A stretch of 31,267 nt of DNA from an uncultured Eubacteriales bacterium (GCA_934462885.1 CAKSJC010000003.1:1-31267); one strand, 5' to 3'. Positions 23,254 to 31,175 are shown, counted from the stretch's first letter. Made by a program: numbers and translations. The notes: generated by a model not told the origin, from the sequence alone.

Positions 23254-24552
23254 ATGAATTTACTTGAACTTAAAAATAAAATTTCATCAGGCGGAATCGA
23301 CTCCTCTCTTACCGACGCCCTGTCAGTCTCCGCCGAAAAAATACCCGACGAACGCGACCGCTACATAAAGGCTCTCGAAGAATTCGCCGATCTTTACGGA
23401 GACGGAGAAATTTCCGTTTTCTCCGTCGGCGGAAGAAGTGAAATCTCCGGAAATCATACCGACCACAATCATGGACGCGTTATCGCGGCAAGCGTGAATC
23501 TCGATATCATCGCCGCCGCCAAAAAAAACGACGACGGCACGGTACGCATAAAGAGCGAGGGCTTTCCTGAGGACGTAGTTCCCGCGGAAAACGTCGACGC
23601 TCCCGTCAAAGAGAAATTCTTCACTTCAGCCGCTATAATTGCGGGCATGGAAAAAGCATTTCTCAACGCCGGTTATAAAATCGGCGGATTTTCGGCGTAC
23701 ACGACCTCAAACGTTTTGAAAGGCTCCGGAATAAGCTCCTCCGCCGCTTTCGAGGTTATGGTAGGCAACATCCTAAACTATCTCTACAACGACGGACAAG
23801 TCTCAAACGTCGAGATCGCGAAAATGGCTCAATTTGCCGAAAACGTGTATTTCGGAAAGCCCTGCGGACTTATGGATCAGACCGCGTGCGCGGTAGGCGG
23901 TTTTATCACGATAGATTTTGCTGATCCGATGTCCCCCGTCATCGAAAAAATGGATTTTGACTTAACTTCCGCAGGATACCGTCTCTGCCTTGTGAACACC
24001 GGCGGAAATCACGCCGACTTAAACGAAGATTACGCCTCGGTTCCCGCCGAAATGAAAGCCGTCGCCCGAGAACTCGGCGTAAACGTCCTTCGCGAGACTT
24101 CCGCGGAAAAACTGGAGCGTGCTCTTTCGGAAAAAGGTCCCGAACTTCGCAAAAAGCTCGGCGACCGCGCAATCATGAGAGCGTTCCATTTCTTTGCGGA
24201 AAACGAAAGGGTCGCCGCTCAGGTCGAAGCGCTCAAACGCGGCGATATCGAAGCTTTCAAGCGCGGAGTCACCGAAAGCGGAAACTCAAGTTTTAAATAC
24301 CTTCAGAACATATATACGACAAAGAATGTCTCGGAACAGGGGCTCTCTCTCGCACTCTGCCTGACCGAGAGATTCCTCCACGGCACCTCAGGCGTGTGCA
24401 GAGTACACGGCGGAGGCTTTGCGGGAACAATACAGGCGTTCGTTCCTGCTTCGCTTACCGAAGAATACAGAAATAAAATGGACTCCGTGTTCGGAGAAGG
24501 CGCGTGCCACATTCTCGCAGTAAGAAAGAACGGGGCGTGCCGCATTCTTTAA
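23254..24552 (+). CDS. Galactokinase-like GHMP kinase
   Basis: The 432-residue protein has the GHMP sugar-kinase architecture. The N-terminal sugar-binding signature is GRSEISGNHTDHNHG (60-74), where classical GalK has GRxNLIGEHTDYxxG. The ATP loop is GSGISSSAA (157-165), and the C-terminal motif is VHGGGFAGTIQAF. GalK phosphorylates the anomeric C1 hydroxyl of galactose in the Leloir pathway. The altered signature (Asn-His-Thr-Asp-His with Ser instead of Ile before Gly) marks a divergent branch, so another aldose or a uronic acid is possible. No galT or galE is adjacent. The ATG at 23254 has AAAGGA nine bases upstream; the open frame from 23212 is not used. It starts a likely operon with the next two or three genes. 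Confidence 0.85.
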   Translation: MNLLELKNKISSGGIDSSLTDALSVSAEKIPDERDRYIKALEEFADLYGDGEISVFSVGGRSEISGNHTDHNHGRVIAASVNLDIIAAAKKNDDGTVRIKSEGFPEDVVPAENVDAPVKEKFFTSAAIIAGMEKAFLNAGYKIGGFSAYTTSNVLKGSGISSSAAFEVMVGNILNYLYNDGQVSNVEIAKMAQFAENVYFGKPCGLMDQTACAVGGFITIDFADPMSPVIEKMDFDLTSAGYRLCLVNTGGNHADLNEDYASVPAEMKAVARELGVNVLRETSAEKLERALSEKGPELRKKLGDRAIMRAFHFFAENERVAAQVEALKRGDIEAFKRGVTESGNSSFKYLQNIYTTKNVSEQGLSLALCLTERFLHGTSGVCRVHGGGFAGTIQAFVPASLTEEYRNKMDSVFGEGACHILAVRKNGACRIL

Positions 24553-24586
24553 TTAAAAATTACAACGCGGAAAGGAGCGCGGACAA

Positions 24587-25015
24587 ATGAAAAAAAATAA
24601 AAAACGCAAAAGTGACTTCGAGAATCGTGACCCGCGGAATGAAAAAGGTAAAAAAGCGCTCGGAATCATACTGCTCCTTTTTGTAAACTTCGCGCTTTTC
24701 TACGCTCTTTTCAGACTTATTATAGCTCTTGCGGAAAAAACGGGAGTCTACGCGATATATTACGCCGGAACCAGCGTTTATGTCGCCGTGCTCTGCGGAC
24801 TTTTTATCGCATTTTTCTGCCTGAACGGCTTCACGTTCGATAAAAAGCCGCGCGAGATAGAAGAACTTCCCGATTCGTGGAGCTATGAGAAAAAATGCGA
24901 TTTCATGAAAAAACAGCCCGCGCGCCGCGCGAAAGCAAGAAAGCTAATATTCTTTCTTCTTCCGCTTGTCGCGGTGCTTTTCATAAGTTATATCGAATTG
25001 TTCCTCATAAAATAA
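24587..25015 (+). CDS. Small membrane protein of unknown function
   Basis: A 142-residue protein with a very basic N-terminus (MKKNKKRKSDFENRD) and three predicted membrane helices at about 24-50, 57-82 and 118-140. Between helices 2 and 3 there is a charged cytoplasmic loop (FDKKPREIEELPDSW and KKQPARRAKARK). I do not recognise the family. The ATG at 24587 has AAGGAG ten bases upstream, and the gene lies 34 bases after the galactokinase-like gene and 26 bases before rlmH. It is therefore probably co-transcribed with them; that context does not reveal a function. Confidence 0.75.
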   Translation: MKKNKKRKSDFENRDPRNEKGKKALGIILLLFVNFALFYALFRLIIALAEKTGVYAIYYAGTSVYVAVLCGLFIAFFCLNGFTFDKKPREIEELPDSWSYEKKCDFMKKQPARRAKARKLIFFLLPLVAVLFISYIELFLIK

Positions 25016-25041
25016 AAAACGGATGATAAAATCATAAATTA

Positions 25042-25524
25042 ATGCAGAAAATAAAATTGATAGCAATGGGCAGGCTCACCGAAGAGCCGTTTCGTGCGGC
25101 GGCAGCCGAATACTTAAAGCGAATGTCCCGATATTATTCGGTAACAGTAGTCGAGCCGAAACCTGAAAATCTTCCGCGCGACCCGTCTCCCTGCGAAATA
25201 GAAAAGGCGCTCTCGGCGGAAGCAAAGAAAATTCTCGCGGAAATACCCCCGCACGCATACGTTGCGGCAATGTGCGTCGAAGGACGCGGAATGCCGTCTG
25301 AAAAATTCGCCGCTATGCTTTCAAAGGCGGCGGCTGACGGGATCGGCGAAATATGCTTTATAATCGGTTCGTCTCACGGACTTGCCGATGAGGTAAAACG
25401 CCGTGCGAACGTAAAGCTTTCGGTCTCGGATATGACTTTCCCTCATGAATTATTCCGCGTCATGCTTCTTGAACAGCTTTACCGCGCCGCAGAGATAAAC
25501 GCCGGCGGAAAATACCATAAGTAA
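25042..25524 (+). CDS. rlmH: 23S rRNA (pseudouridine1915-N3)-methyltransferase RlmH
   Basis: The 160-residue product matches RlmH (PF02590, SPOUT class) over its full length. It starts KIKLIAMGRL, has LCVEGRG-like MCVEGRGMPSEKFA in the middle, the knot motif FIIGSSHGLADEV, and ends with the conserved FPHELFRVMLLEQLYRA and GGKYHK. It methylates the pseudouridine at position 1915 in helix 69 of 23S rRNA, using S-adenosylmethionine, late in ribosome assembly. Usual members have G-G-A-x-G in the knot loop; here it reads GSSHGL, still with the Gly residues. The ATG at 25042 has a poor ribosome site (GGATGAT further upstream), which may limit expression or depend on coupling to the preceding gene. 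Confidence 0.93.
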   Translation: MQKIKLIAMGRLTEEPFRAAAAEYLKRMSRYYSVTVVEPKPENLPRDPSPCEIEKALSAEAKKILAEIPPHAYVAAMCVEGRGMPSEKFAAMLSKAAADGIGEICFIIGSSHGLADEVKRRANVKLSVSDMTFPHELFRVMLLEQLYRAAEINAGGKYHK

Positions 25525-25597
25525 AATATACCCAATCGGCAAAAAAACCAAAATACGCTGAAACAGAAAAATCTATAAATATATAAAAAGGATTATT

Positions 25598-26320
25598 ATG
25601 GCTTTATTCGGAAAAAATAAGAAAAACGATAACACAGGAAAAACAGAGCCGAACGGCAGCGAAAATATTGAAAAAACTCCATCAGCAGAAGTTCCGTTAA
25701 ATACGGATCCGCACGCCGCAGCGCTTTCTTCTTCCGCAGAATCTCCCGCCGCGGCGAATAACGATGTAAAAGCCGCACATGAGGACGCGCACAAAACCGA
25801 CGCCGCTTACGCCGCAAACGATGTCCTCGCCGGAGCCGAAACGCCGCATATTACCGGCGCACAGGAATCCTACGCCGCTCCTCCATCCCACACAGCTCCC
25901 GCATACCACACTCCCGAGGGATTTGACTTCAACAGATATTTTCTTGCGGAGCGCCGTATCGCACTCGAAAATATAAGTTACGAGACGGGGCGCATCGGAG
26001 GCGGCGCGCGTCAATTCAAGCTCGGCGTTAAGGATACGATAGTCGCTCAGGTAATAGCACAGGCAGGCGTTAAGGTGACATATAACCGCACTCTCCGTTT
26101 TGAACCGGAAGGACCTTTCACTCTCTCGGTTTCTTTTGCGGTAATGCTCGTGTTTAACCCCGGCACACGCGGCGAAATCGATTGGAAAACCATCGACGTC
26201 GCCGACGAATTTAAGAAAAACTGCCCCGCTCTCGTTCAGACAATGGCGGCAAAAGCCGCTCTCCTCGTGGGCGAAATAACAGCCGCCAACGGCGGCGCGC
26301 CTATTATTCCGGTGCGGTAA
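25598..26320 (+). CDS. SecB-like fold protein with a long low-complexity N-terminus
   Basis: A 240-residue protein in two parts. Residues 1 to about 108 are Ala/Pro/Asn/Asp-rich and probably disordered. From about 110 on there is a compact beta-rich domain: ALENISYETGRIGGGARQFK, then FEPEGPFTLSVSFAVML, and a helical end NCPALVQTMAAKAALLVGEI running into GGAPIIPV. The order of strands followed by a long helix and a short PxxP-like tail resembles the SecB chaperone family, whose ends read like APxLLFPYxRExISxLTxRGGFPPLxLPP. This is my reading by eye and not certain. Relatives in Gram-positive bacteria act with toxin-antitoxin pairs or specialised export, but no such partner is adjacent. AAAGGA precedes the ATG at 25598. 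It follows rlmH by 73 bases. Confidence 0.55.
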   Translation: MALFGKNKKNDNTGKTEPNGSENIEKTPSAEVPLNTDPHAAALSSSAESPAAANNDVKAAHEDAHKTDAAYAANDVLAGAETPHITGAQESYAAPPSHTAPAYHTPEGFDFNRYFLAERRIALENISYETGRIGGGARQFKLGVKDTIVAQVIAQAGVKVTYNRTLRFEPEGPFTLSVSFAVMLVFNPGTRGEIDWKTIDVADEFKKNCPALVQTMAAKAALLVGEITAANGGAPIIPVR

Positions 26321-26413
26321 GAATTAACGAATAATTTTTTCCCCCCCGAAATTGCGCATGAAGTACCTCAGAAGTTCCGTCAAATACGGATTCGCACGCC
26401 GCCTAACCCATTT

Positions 26414-26459
26414 CCCGCAAAGATTCTTTGGTTCTTTCTTTCAAGAAAGAACCGTTTCC
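26414..26459. repeat. Diverged palindromic repeat element, copy 2
   Basis: Contains GGTTCTTTCTT (26430-26440) and its perfect complement AAGAAAGAACC (26443-26453), two bases apart. Its reverse complement aligns with 3507-3552. It lies 49 bases before the chosen start of the topoisomerase subunit gene, in the same orientation relative to that gene as copy 1 is to the MFS gene. Confidence 0.7.
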
Positions 26460-26508
26460 TCTTTCGCCGCTCCCCCGTCTCTTCAATTCTAACAAGGATG
26501 TGATGCTT

Positions 26509-28503
26509 ATGAAAAAAAACGACGCTTACAACAATCAATCCATAACTTCGCTTAAAGGCGCGGACCGAGTCAGAAAAAGACCCGCAGTCATATTCGGCTC
26601 TGACGGACTTGAGGGATGTGAGCACTCGGTGTTCGAGATCCTCTCAAACTCGGTTGACGAGGCAAGGGAAGGATACGGAAAAATCATAAACATCACCGCG
26701 TATCGCGATAAATCGGTCGAAATCGAGGACTTCGGGCGCGGAGTTCCGCTCGGCTGGAACGAAAGAGAAGAACGCTGGAACTGGGAACTGGTCTACTGTG
26801 AGCTTTACGCCGGCGGAAAATACAACAATAACTCCGACGGAGCGGCTTACGAATATTCTCTCGGACTGAACGGACTCGGCGCGTGCGCAACGCAGTATTC
26901 AAGCGAATACTTCAACGTAAAATCATACGACGGAACAAATCTCTCCGAAATCTCCTTCGAAAAGGGAGAGGCGGTCACTGAGCTTACGGTGCGCCCTCTC
27001 GAAAAAAAGGAACGCCGCACGGGTACGATCATTCGCTGGCGTCCCGATCTTGCGGTATTTACATCGATAGACATTCCGCGCGAATATTATGAGGATATGC
27101 TGAAACGCCAGGCGGTTGTAAATCCCGGCATTCGCTTTGTGTTCCGTTACGAAACCGACGGGGGCTTTGAATCCGAAGAATTTTACTACGAAAACGGTAT
27201 AGCCGACTACATCGCGGAAATCGCGGGAGATACAGCCGAGACGAAAATCCCCCTATTCCACCTCGAAACAAGAGGACGCGACCGCGAAGACATGAAAGAC
27301 TACAAGCTTGTCGCCGATATCGCGTTCACAATTTCAAAAACCGTCCACGTTCTTGAATATTACCACAACTCAAGCTTTCTTGAACACGGCGGCTCTCCCG
27401 AACGCGCGGTGAAAACCGCATTCACCTCAGCCGTCGACAAGAGGCTCAAGGCTACCGGAAAATACAACAAAAACGAATCAAAAATCACGTTCGCGGACAT
27501 TGAAGATTGTCTTGTTCTCGTGACAAACAGCTTTTCGACGCAGACCTCCTACGCCAATCAGACGAAAAAAGCTATCACAAACTCGTTTATCGCGGAGGCG
27601 ATGACAGACTTCTTAAAGGAACAGCTCGAATATTTCTTCGCGGAAAATCCCGCGGACGCGGATCGCTTCACAGCGCAGGTGCTCGTGAACAAGCGCTCTC
27701 GCGAACAGGCTGAATCGACTCGCCTCAACTTGAAGAAAAAGCTCGCCGTCTCTACCGATGTGTCGAACAGAGTCGAAAAATTCGTTTCCTGCCGCTCTAA
27801 AGATCCGGATCTGCGCGAAGTGTACATCGTCGAGGGCGACTCGGCTATGACCTCCTGCAAGCTCGGACGCAACGCCGAGTTTCAGGCGATAATCCCCGTT
27901 CGCGGAAAAACCCTGAACTGCATGAAGGCTACTTACGACAGGATCTTCAAAAGCGATATCATAGTCGATCTTCTGCGCGTTATCGGCTGCGGAGTTGAAA
28001 TACAGACAAAGCACAAGTCCGACATGGCGCCTTTCGATATTGCAAACCTCAAGTGGTCGAAAATCATAATCTGCACAGACGCGGATGAAGACGGATTCCA
28101 GATAAGAACTCTCCTGCTGACTTTGTTTTATCGTCTGCTCCCCTCTCTGCTGAAGGAAGGCAAGGTATACATTGCCGAATCTCCGCTCTTTGAGATAACC
28201 CCCGCGAAAGGTGAAATCGAATTCGCATACAATGAACAGGAAAAAGCTGAAATCGCGAAGCGCCTTGAAGCTGCGGGAATAAAATATACCCTCCAGCGTT
28301 CAAAGGGTCTCGGTGAAAACGAGCCTGACATGATGTGGCGCACAACGATGAACCCCGCCACGCGTCGGCTTATCAGAGTTACCCCCACCGACGCCGCCGC
28401 TACCGCGAGAATGTTTGAGCTTATGCTCGGCGACGACTTGCAGGGAAGAAAGAAATATATCTCCGAACACGGAGCGGAATACCTAAAGGACGCGGATATC
28501 TGA
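26509..28503 (+). CDS. Divergent type IIA topoisomerase ATPase subunit (GyrB/ParE-like)
   Basis: The 664-residue protein has the full GyrB/ParE order. The GHKL ATPase domain has Glu43, Asn47 and Asp50 (FEILSNSVDEA), DFGRGVP and the ATP lid GLNGLGA. A transducer domain follows with the Gln-Thr-Lys loop (351-353), then a TOPRIM domain with VEGDSA (Glu442) and the acidic triad DADED (524-528), and RSKGLGE. Key catalytic residues are present, so it should be active. It differs from housekeeping GyrB at usually fixed positions: CKLGRNAEFQ for AKQGRDRxFQ, DEDGFQIRTL for DVDGSHIRTL. No GyrA/ParC gene is adjacent. It could be the ParE partner or an additional paralogue. I chose the ATG at 26509 because AAGGATG lies eight bases before it; the in-frame ATG at 26503 is closer than usual. 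Confidence 0.85.
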   Translation: MKKNDAYNNQSITSLKGADRVRKRPAVIFGSDGLEGCEHSVFEILSNSVDEAREGYGKIINITAYRDKSVEIEDFGRGVPLGWNEREERWNWELVYCELYAGGKYNNNSDGAAYEYSLGLNGLGACATQYSSEYFNVKSYDGTNLSEISFEKGEAVTELTVRPLEKKERRTGTIIRWRPDLAVFTSIDIPREYYEDMLKRQAVVNPGIRFVFRYETDGGFESEEFYYENGIADYIAEIAGDTAETKIPLFHLETRGRDREDMKDYKLVADIAFTISKTVHVLEYYHNSSFLEHGGSPERAVKTAFTSAVDKRLKATGKYNKNESKITFADIEDCLVLVTNSFSTQTSYANQTKKAITNSFIAEAMTDFLKEQLEYFFAENPADADRFTAQVLVNKRSREQAESTRLNLKKKLAVSTDVSNRVEKFVSCRSKDPDLREVYIVEGDSAMTSCKLGRNAEFQAIIPVRGKTLNCMKATYDRIFKSDIIVDLLRVIGCGVEIQTKHKSDMAPFDIANLKWSKIIICTDADEDGFQIRTLLLTLFYRLLPSLLKEGKVYIAESPLFEITPAKGEIEFAYNEQEKAEIAKRLEAAGIKYTLQRSKGLGENEPDMMWRTTMNPATRRLIRVTPTDAAATARMFELMLGDDLQGRKKYISEHGAEYLKDADI

Positions 28504-28540
28504 TTTTTCGGAGAAGAAGCGCACATACAAATACTATACA

Positions 28541-28583
28541 AAAAAGAGATACATCCGCCGTTTTGCGGTGTGTATCTCTTTTT
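28541..28583. terminator. Bidirectional GATAC-type terminator hairpin
   Basis: AAAAAGAGATACA (28541-28553) pairs with TGTATCTCTTTTT (28571-28583); CCGC (28555-28558) and GCGG (28565-28568) extend the stem inside. It sits between the convergent genes ending at 28503 (+) and 28695 (-). Confidence 0.88.
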
Positions 28584-28694
28584 AATTTCAGCAAAATCTT
28601 TTATAAACTTTAGGCATATGCAGTCTTAATCCGTTCACACGAAAAAAACTTTGTTTTTCCGAGTAAGCGAAGCCGCCCTGCGCGTCACGGATAA

Positions 28695-29366
28695 TCAATA
28701 ATAAAAATCGGATCCATTGTAGGGGAGTTTTTCTATTATCTCGTAATAGATATTGCGGAACACTGTAAGCCCGAGAATTGTTAAGATTATACCGATGACA
28801 AGCGATATAAGCATGGTGAGGAAAAATCCTCTTGCCATATTGCGCTTGTTCACCTTGCGGCAGCCTCCGCAAGCCCAAACAATCAGCATAACCAGGTTTA
28901 GTATCGGTACGGCCATAATAAAGTTTATTCCCACATATCCCCACGCGGAGATAGGCTGATACGGGCTGTCCTTGCCGGGCGCTTCTTCTTCCGGAACGGG
29001 GATGTATGCCGGAGGAGCTTCTTTATATGCGGGTGCGGGGTTCGGGTTAAATCCGTAATTGGGAGCCGCCGAAGTGTTGGCGAAAGTTTGGAAATTCGAC
29101 GCGGGCGCCGTATTCGGCGTCGGTGCGGGATTCGACGCGGGCGCCGTGTTCGGCGTCGGTGCGGGATTCGACGCGGGTGCGGGATTCGACGCGGGTGCGG
29201 GATTTGATGCCGGTGCGGGATTTGATGCCGGTGCGGGATTTGATGCCGGAGTTTCGTTTACTGCAGGCGCTTGTTCGACAGAAACAATTTTTTCTCCGCA
29301 AGAGGTGCAGAATCTGGCGTTTTCGGGCACGGGATTTCCGCAGTTCGGGCAAGCATTGTTTTCCAT
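28695..29366 (-). CDS. Zinc-ribbon membrane protein with Pro/Ala tandem repeats
   Basis: The 223-residue protein has three regions. First is an N-terminal zinc ribbon, ACPNCGNPVPENARFCTSCG (Cys6, 9, 20, 23), of the zinc_ribbon_2 type. Second is a Pro/Ala/Asn-rich linker at about 33-135 with six-residue repeats, ASNPAP and TPNTAP. Third is a C-terminal hydrophobic domain with two to three membrane helices (about 140-215) separated by the basic loop GGCRKVNKRNMARG. The arrangement is common in Firmicutes, where such proteins are membrane-bound and mostly uncharacterised. The ribbon should face the cytoplasm. The ATG at 29366 has AAAGGA nine bases upstream and a promoter at 29407-29435. It converges with the topoisomerase gene and shares its terminator. 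Confidence 0.85.
   Translation of the reverse strand: MENNACPNCGNPVPENARFCTSCGEKIVSVEQAPAVNETPASNPAPASNPAPASNPAPASNPAPASNPAPTPNTAPASNPAPTPNTAPASNFQTFANTSAAPNYGFNPNPAPAYKEAPPAYIPVPEEEAPGKDSPYQPISAWGYVGINFIMAVPILNLVMLIVWACGGCRKVNKRNMARGFFLTMLISLVIGIILTILGLTVFRNIYYEIIEKLPYNGSDFYY
29094..29246. repeat. 18-base coding tandem repeats
   Basis: About eight 18-base units encode residues 41-91 of the zinc-ribbon protein: five ASNPAP units, then TPNTAP and ASNPAP alternating. At the DNA level GCGGGATTCGACGCGG recurs nearly unchanged, which suggests recent slippage or unequal exchange. Confidence 0.85.
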
Positions 29367-29406
29367 AGTGATATTCCTTTCGCGAAATTTTTAATTTATC
29401 ACGTTT

Positions 29407-29435
29407 ATTTTAACATATTTTCTTTATTTTGTCAT
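29407..29435 (-). promoter_or_regulatory. Sigma-A promoter for the zinc-ribbon protein gene
   Basis: On the minus strand ATGACA (29435-29430), a 17-base spacer and TAAAAT (29412-29407) lie about 40 bases before the start at 29366. Confidence 0.6.
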
Positions 29436-29564
29436 CTTTTTTTTGAAAATAATTTAATAAAAAAGTGTTTTTTATGCTTTTCGATCATATTGTCATCCGT
29501 CGTATAGCAAAAAACATCCATAAAAAATCTCGTATCAAGTTCTCTGACAATTTATGAAAAGAAA

Positions 29565-29593
29565 TTGAAAAATATGTATTAATGTGCTATAAT
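29565..29593 (+). promoter_or_regulatory. Sigma-A promoter for the SGNH hydrolase gene
   Basis: TTGAAA (29565-29570), a 17-base spacer and consensus TATAAT (29588-29593) lie about 28 bases before the start at 29622. Confidence 0.8.
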
Positions 29594-29621
29594 TCAAACA
29601 AACTTACAAGGAGAAAATTTT

Positions 29622-30401
29622 ATGGACATTAAACAGTTTTATAAAACAGAGGGCGAAAAGCCTCTCGACAGGCTCGTCGATGACGGAGGATTTGCAGGCA
29701 TATTCCGCACTATCGCCTGCATAGGCGACAGCCTTGCCTCCGGTGAATTCGAATCGCAGGATCCCGACGGAACAAAGGGATATCACGATTACTACGAGTT
29801 CTCATGGGGACAGCATATGGCGCGCCGTCTGGGTTCAAAGGTATATAACTTTTCAACAGGCGGAATGAGCGCCGCCGAATACATTGACACCTTCGGAGAC
29901 GAATCTCGCCTGTGGCGTCCCGAGCTTGCGGCCCAAGCGTACATAATCGCTCTCGGAGTAAACGATATCGGAAGCGACGTAGAGCTTGGAACCACCGCGG
30001 ATATCGACCTCGAAAATTACAACAACAACAAGAGAACTTTCTCCGGAGACTATGCGCGCATTATCCAGCGTTACAAGGAAATCTCTCCGAACGCAAGATT
30101 CTTCTGCATGACTATCCCGAGAACGGCATATGAAAAACGCAACGAAAAAATCGCCGCTCATGCGGAAGCCGTGCGCAATCTCGTTCCCCTTTTTAAGTAC
30201 ACTTATGTTCTCGATTTTGAAAGATATGCTCCCGTATATGACGCGGAGTTCCGTGAGAATTTCTTCCTCAGAGGTCATATGAATCCAGCAGGATACCTTC
30301 TTACCGCAAAAATGGTAATGTCGTACATCGACTATATCGTAAGAAATAATCCTGACGACTTCCGTGACGTCGGCTTCATCGGAACAAGATACCATAGCTG
30401 A
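29622..30401 (+). CDS. SGNH/GDSL-family hydrolase
   Basis: A 259-residue protein with the SGNH hydrolase blocks: block I ACIGDSLASGEFE with the nucleophile Ser37, the Gly block in YNFSTGGMSAAEYI, block III ALGVNDIGSD with the oxyanion Asn, and block V with the His of RGHMNPAGY. The Asp normally three residues before that His is absent (the position is Leu), so the triad is incomplete or the acid comes from elsewhere. Members are esterases, lipases or carbohydrate acetylesterases; the substrate is unknown. There is no signal peptide, so it should be cytoplasmic. The ATG at 29622 has AAGGAG eight bases upstream. Its stop is one base before the pseudouridine synthase start, so the two are very likely co-transcribed. 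Confidence 0.85.
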   Translation: MDIKQFYKTEGEKPLDRLVDDGGFAGIFRTIACIGDSLASGEFESQDPDGTKGYHDYYEFSWGQHMARRLGSKVYNFSTGGMSAAEYIDTFGDESRLWRPELAAQAYIIALGVNDIGSDVELGTTADIDLENYNNNKRTFSGDYARIIQRYKEISPNARFFCMTIPRTAYEKRNEKIAAHAEAVRNLVPLFKYTYVLDFERYAPVYDAEFRENFFLRGHMNPAGYLLTAKMVMSYIDYIVRNNPDDFRDVGFIGTRYHS

Positions 30402-30402
30402 G

Positions 30403-31113
30403 ATGCCTCATGCGTTAGAAATTTTATATTTGTGCCGTGATTATGTGATTATATATAAACCGTACGGCGTTATGTCGGAGGACTCAAACGGCAAATCGGA
30501 TTCATGTCCCGCCATGATACGTGAATATCTCGGTGCCGACGGGAAAAGTCATGATGTATACTGCGTACACAGACTCGATTGCACAACCGCGGGAGTCATG
30601 GTTTATGCCCTGAACAAGAAAGCTGCCGCCATTCTGGCGGACGAAGCGGCGCGGGGACTGTTTCACAAAACCTACGCGGCGTTTGTAACGGCGGACCCGG
30701 GGCTTTCTGAGAGCGGCGAGATGCGGGACTTTCTCTTCTTTGACAGAAAAGCCGGAAAAAGCTTTGTCTGCAAAGAAGGAAAACGCGCGGCAAAAGAAGC
30801 TCTTTTGAGGTACCGCAAGCTCTCGGATTTTATGTACGACGGTGTTTGCGTGAGCAAATTTGAAGTGAAGCCCGAAACCGGACGCACTCATCAGATACGC
30901 GCGCAGTTCGGCGCGAGAAACTCTCCGCTCGTCGGCGACGGGAAATACGGAAGCCGGATCAACCTGAAAAGTCCATCTCTTTTTTCGGTTGAGCTTTCTT
31001 TTATCTGGGGCAACAAAACGGTCACATATAACGCGCCTCCACGTTTTCTTACCTGCTCGGACAGCGTTTCTCCTTTGACAGATCGGATTCAAAACGGCGC
31101 AAATCAAAACTGA
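30403..31113 (+). CDS. RluA-family RNA pseudouridine synthase
   Basis: The 236-residue protein is a compact RluA-type synthase (PF00849). It opens with LYLCRDYVIIYKPYGV, the usual start of the catalytic domain, has the active-site motif HRLDCTTAG (56-64) with the catalytic Asp59, and ends with the conserved TGRTHQIRAQF block. It lacks an N-terminal S4 RNA-binding domain, so the target (rRNA or tRNA uridine) cannot be predicted. The ATG at 30403 lies one base after the SGNH hydrolase stop and has no clear ribosome site of its own, suggesting translational coupling. The frame is open further upstream, inside the hydrolase gene, but no better start exists. Confidence 0.88.
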   Translation: MPHALEILYLCRDYVIIYKPYGVMSEDSNGKSDSCPAMIREYLGADGKSHDVYCVHRLDCTTAGVMVYALNKKAAAILADEAARGLFHKTYAAFVTADPGLSESGEMRDFLFFDRKAGKSFVCKEGKRAAKEALLRYRKLSDFMYDGVCVSKFEVKPETGRTHQIRAQFGARNSPLVGDGKYGSRINLKSPSLFSVELSFIWGNKTVTYNAPPRFLTCSDSVSPLTDRIQNGANQN

Positions 31114-31175
31114 ACCATATTTTTAAGGCGTATATCTTATCTGCATCATCCGAATATTCGCCCTTCCCGTAAATG

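Noticed and set aside
26335..26347. T6C7 homopolymer run as a phase-variation tract
   Set aside because: It lies between genes, is not in a promoter spacer that I can recognise, and could reflect sequencing uncertainty.
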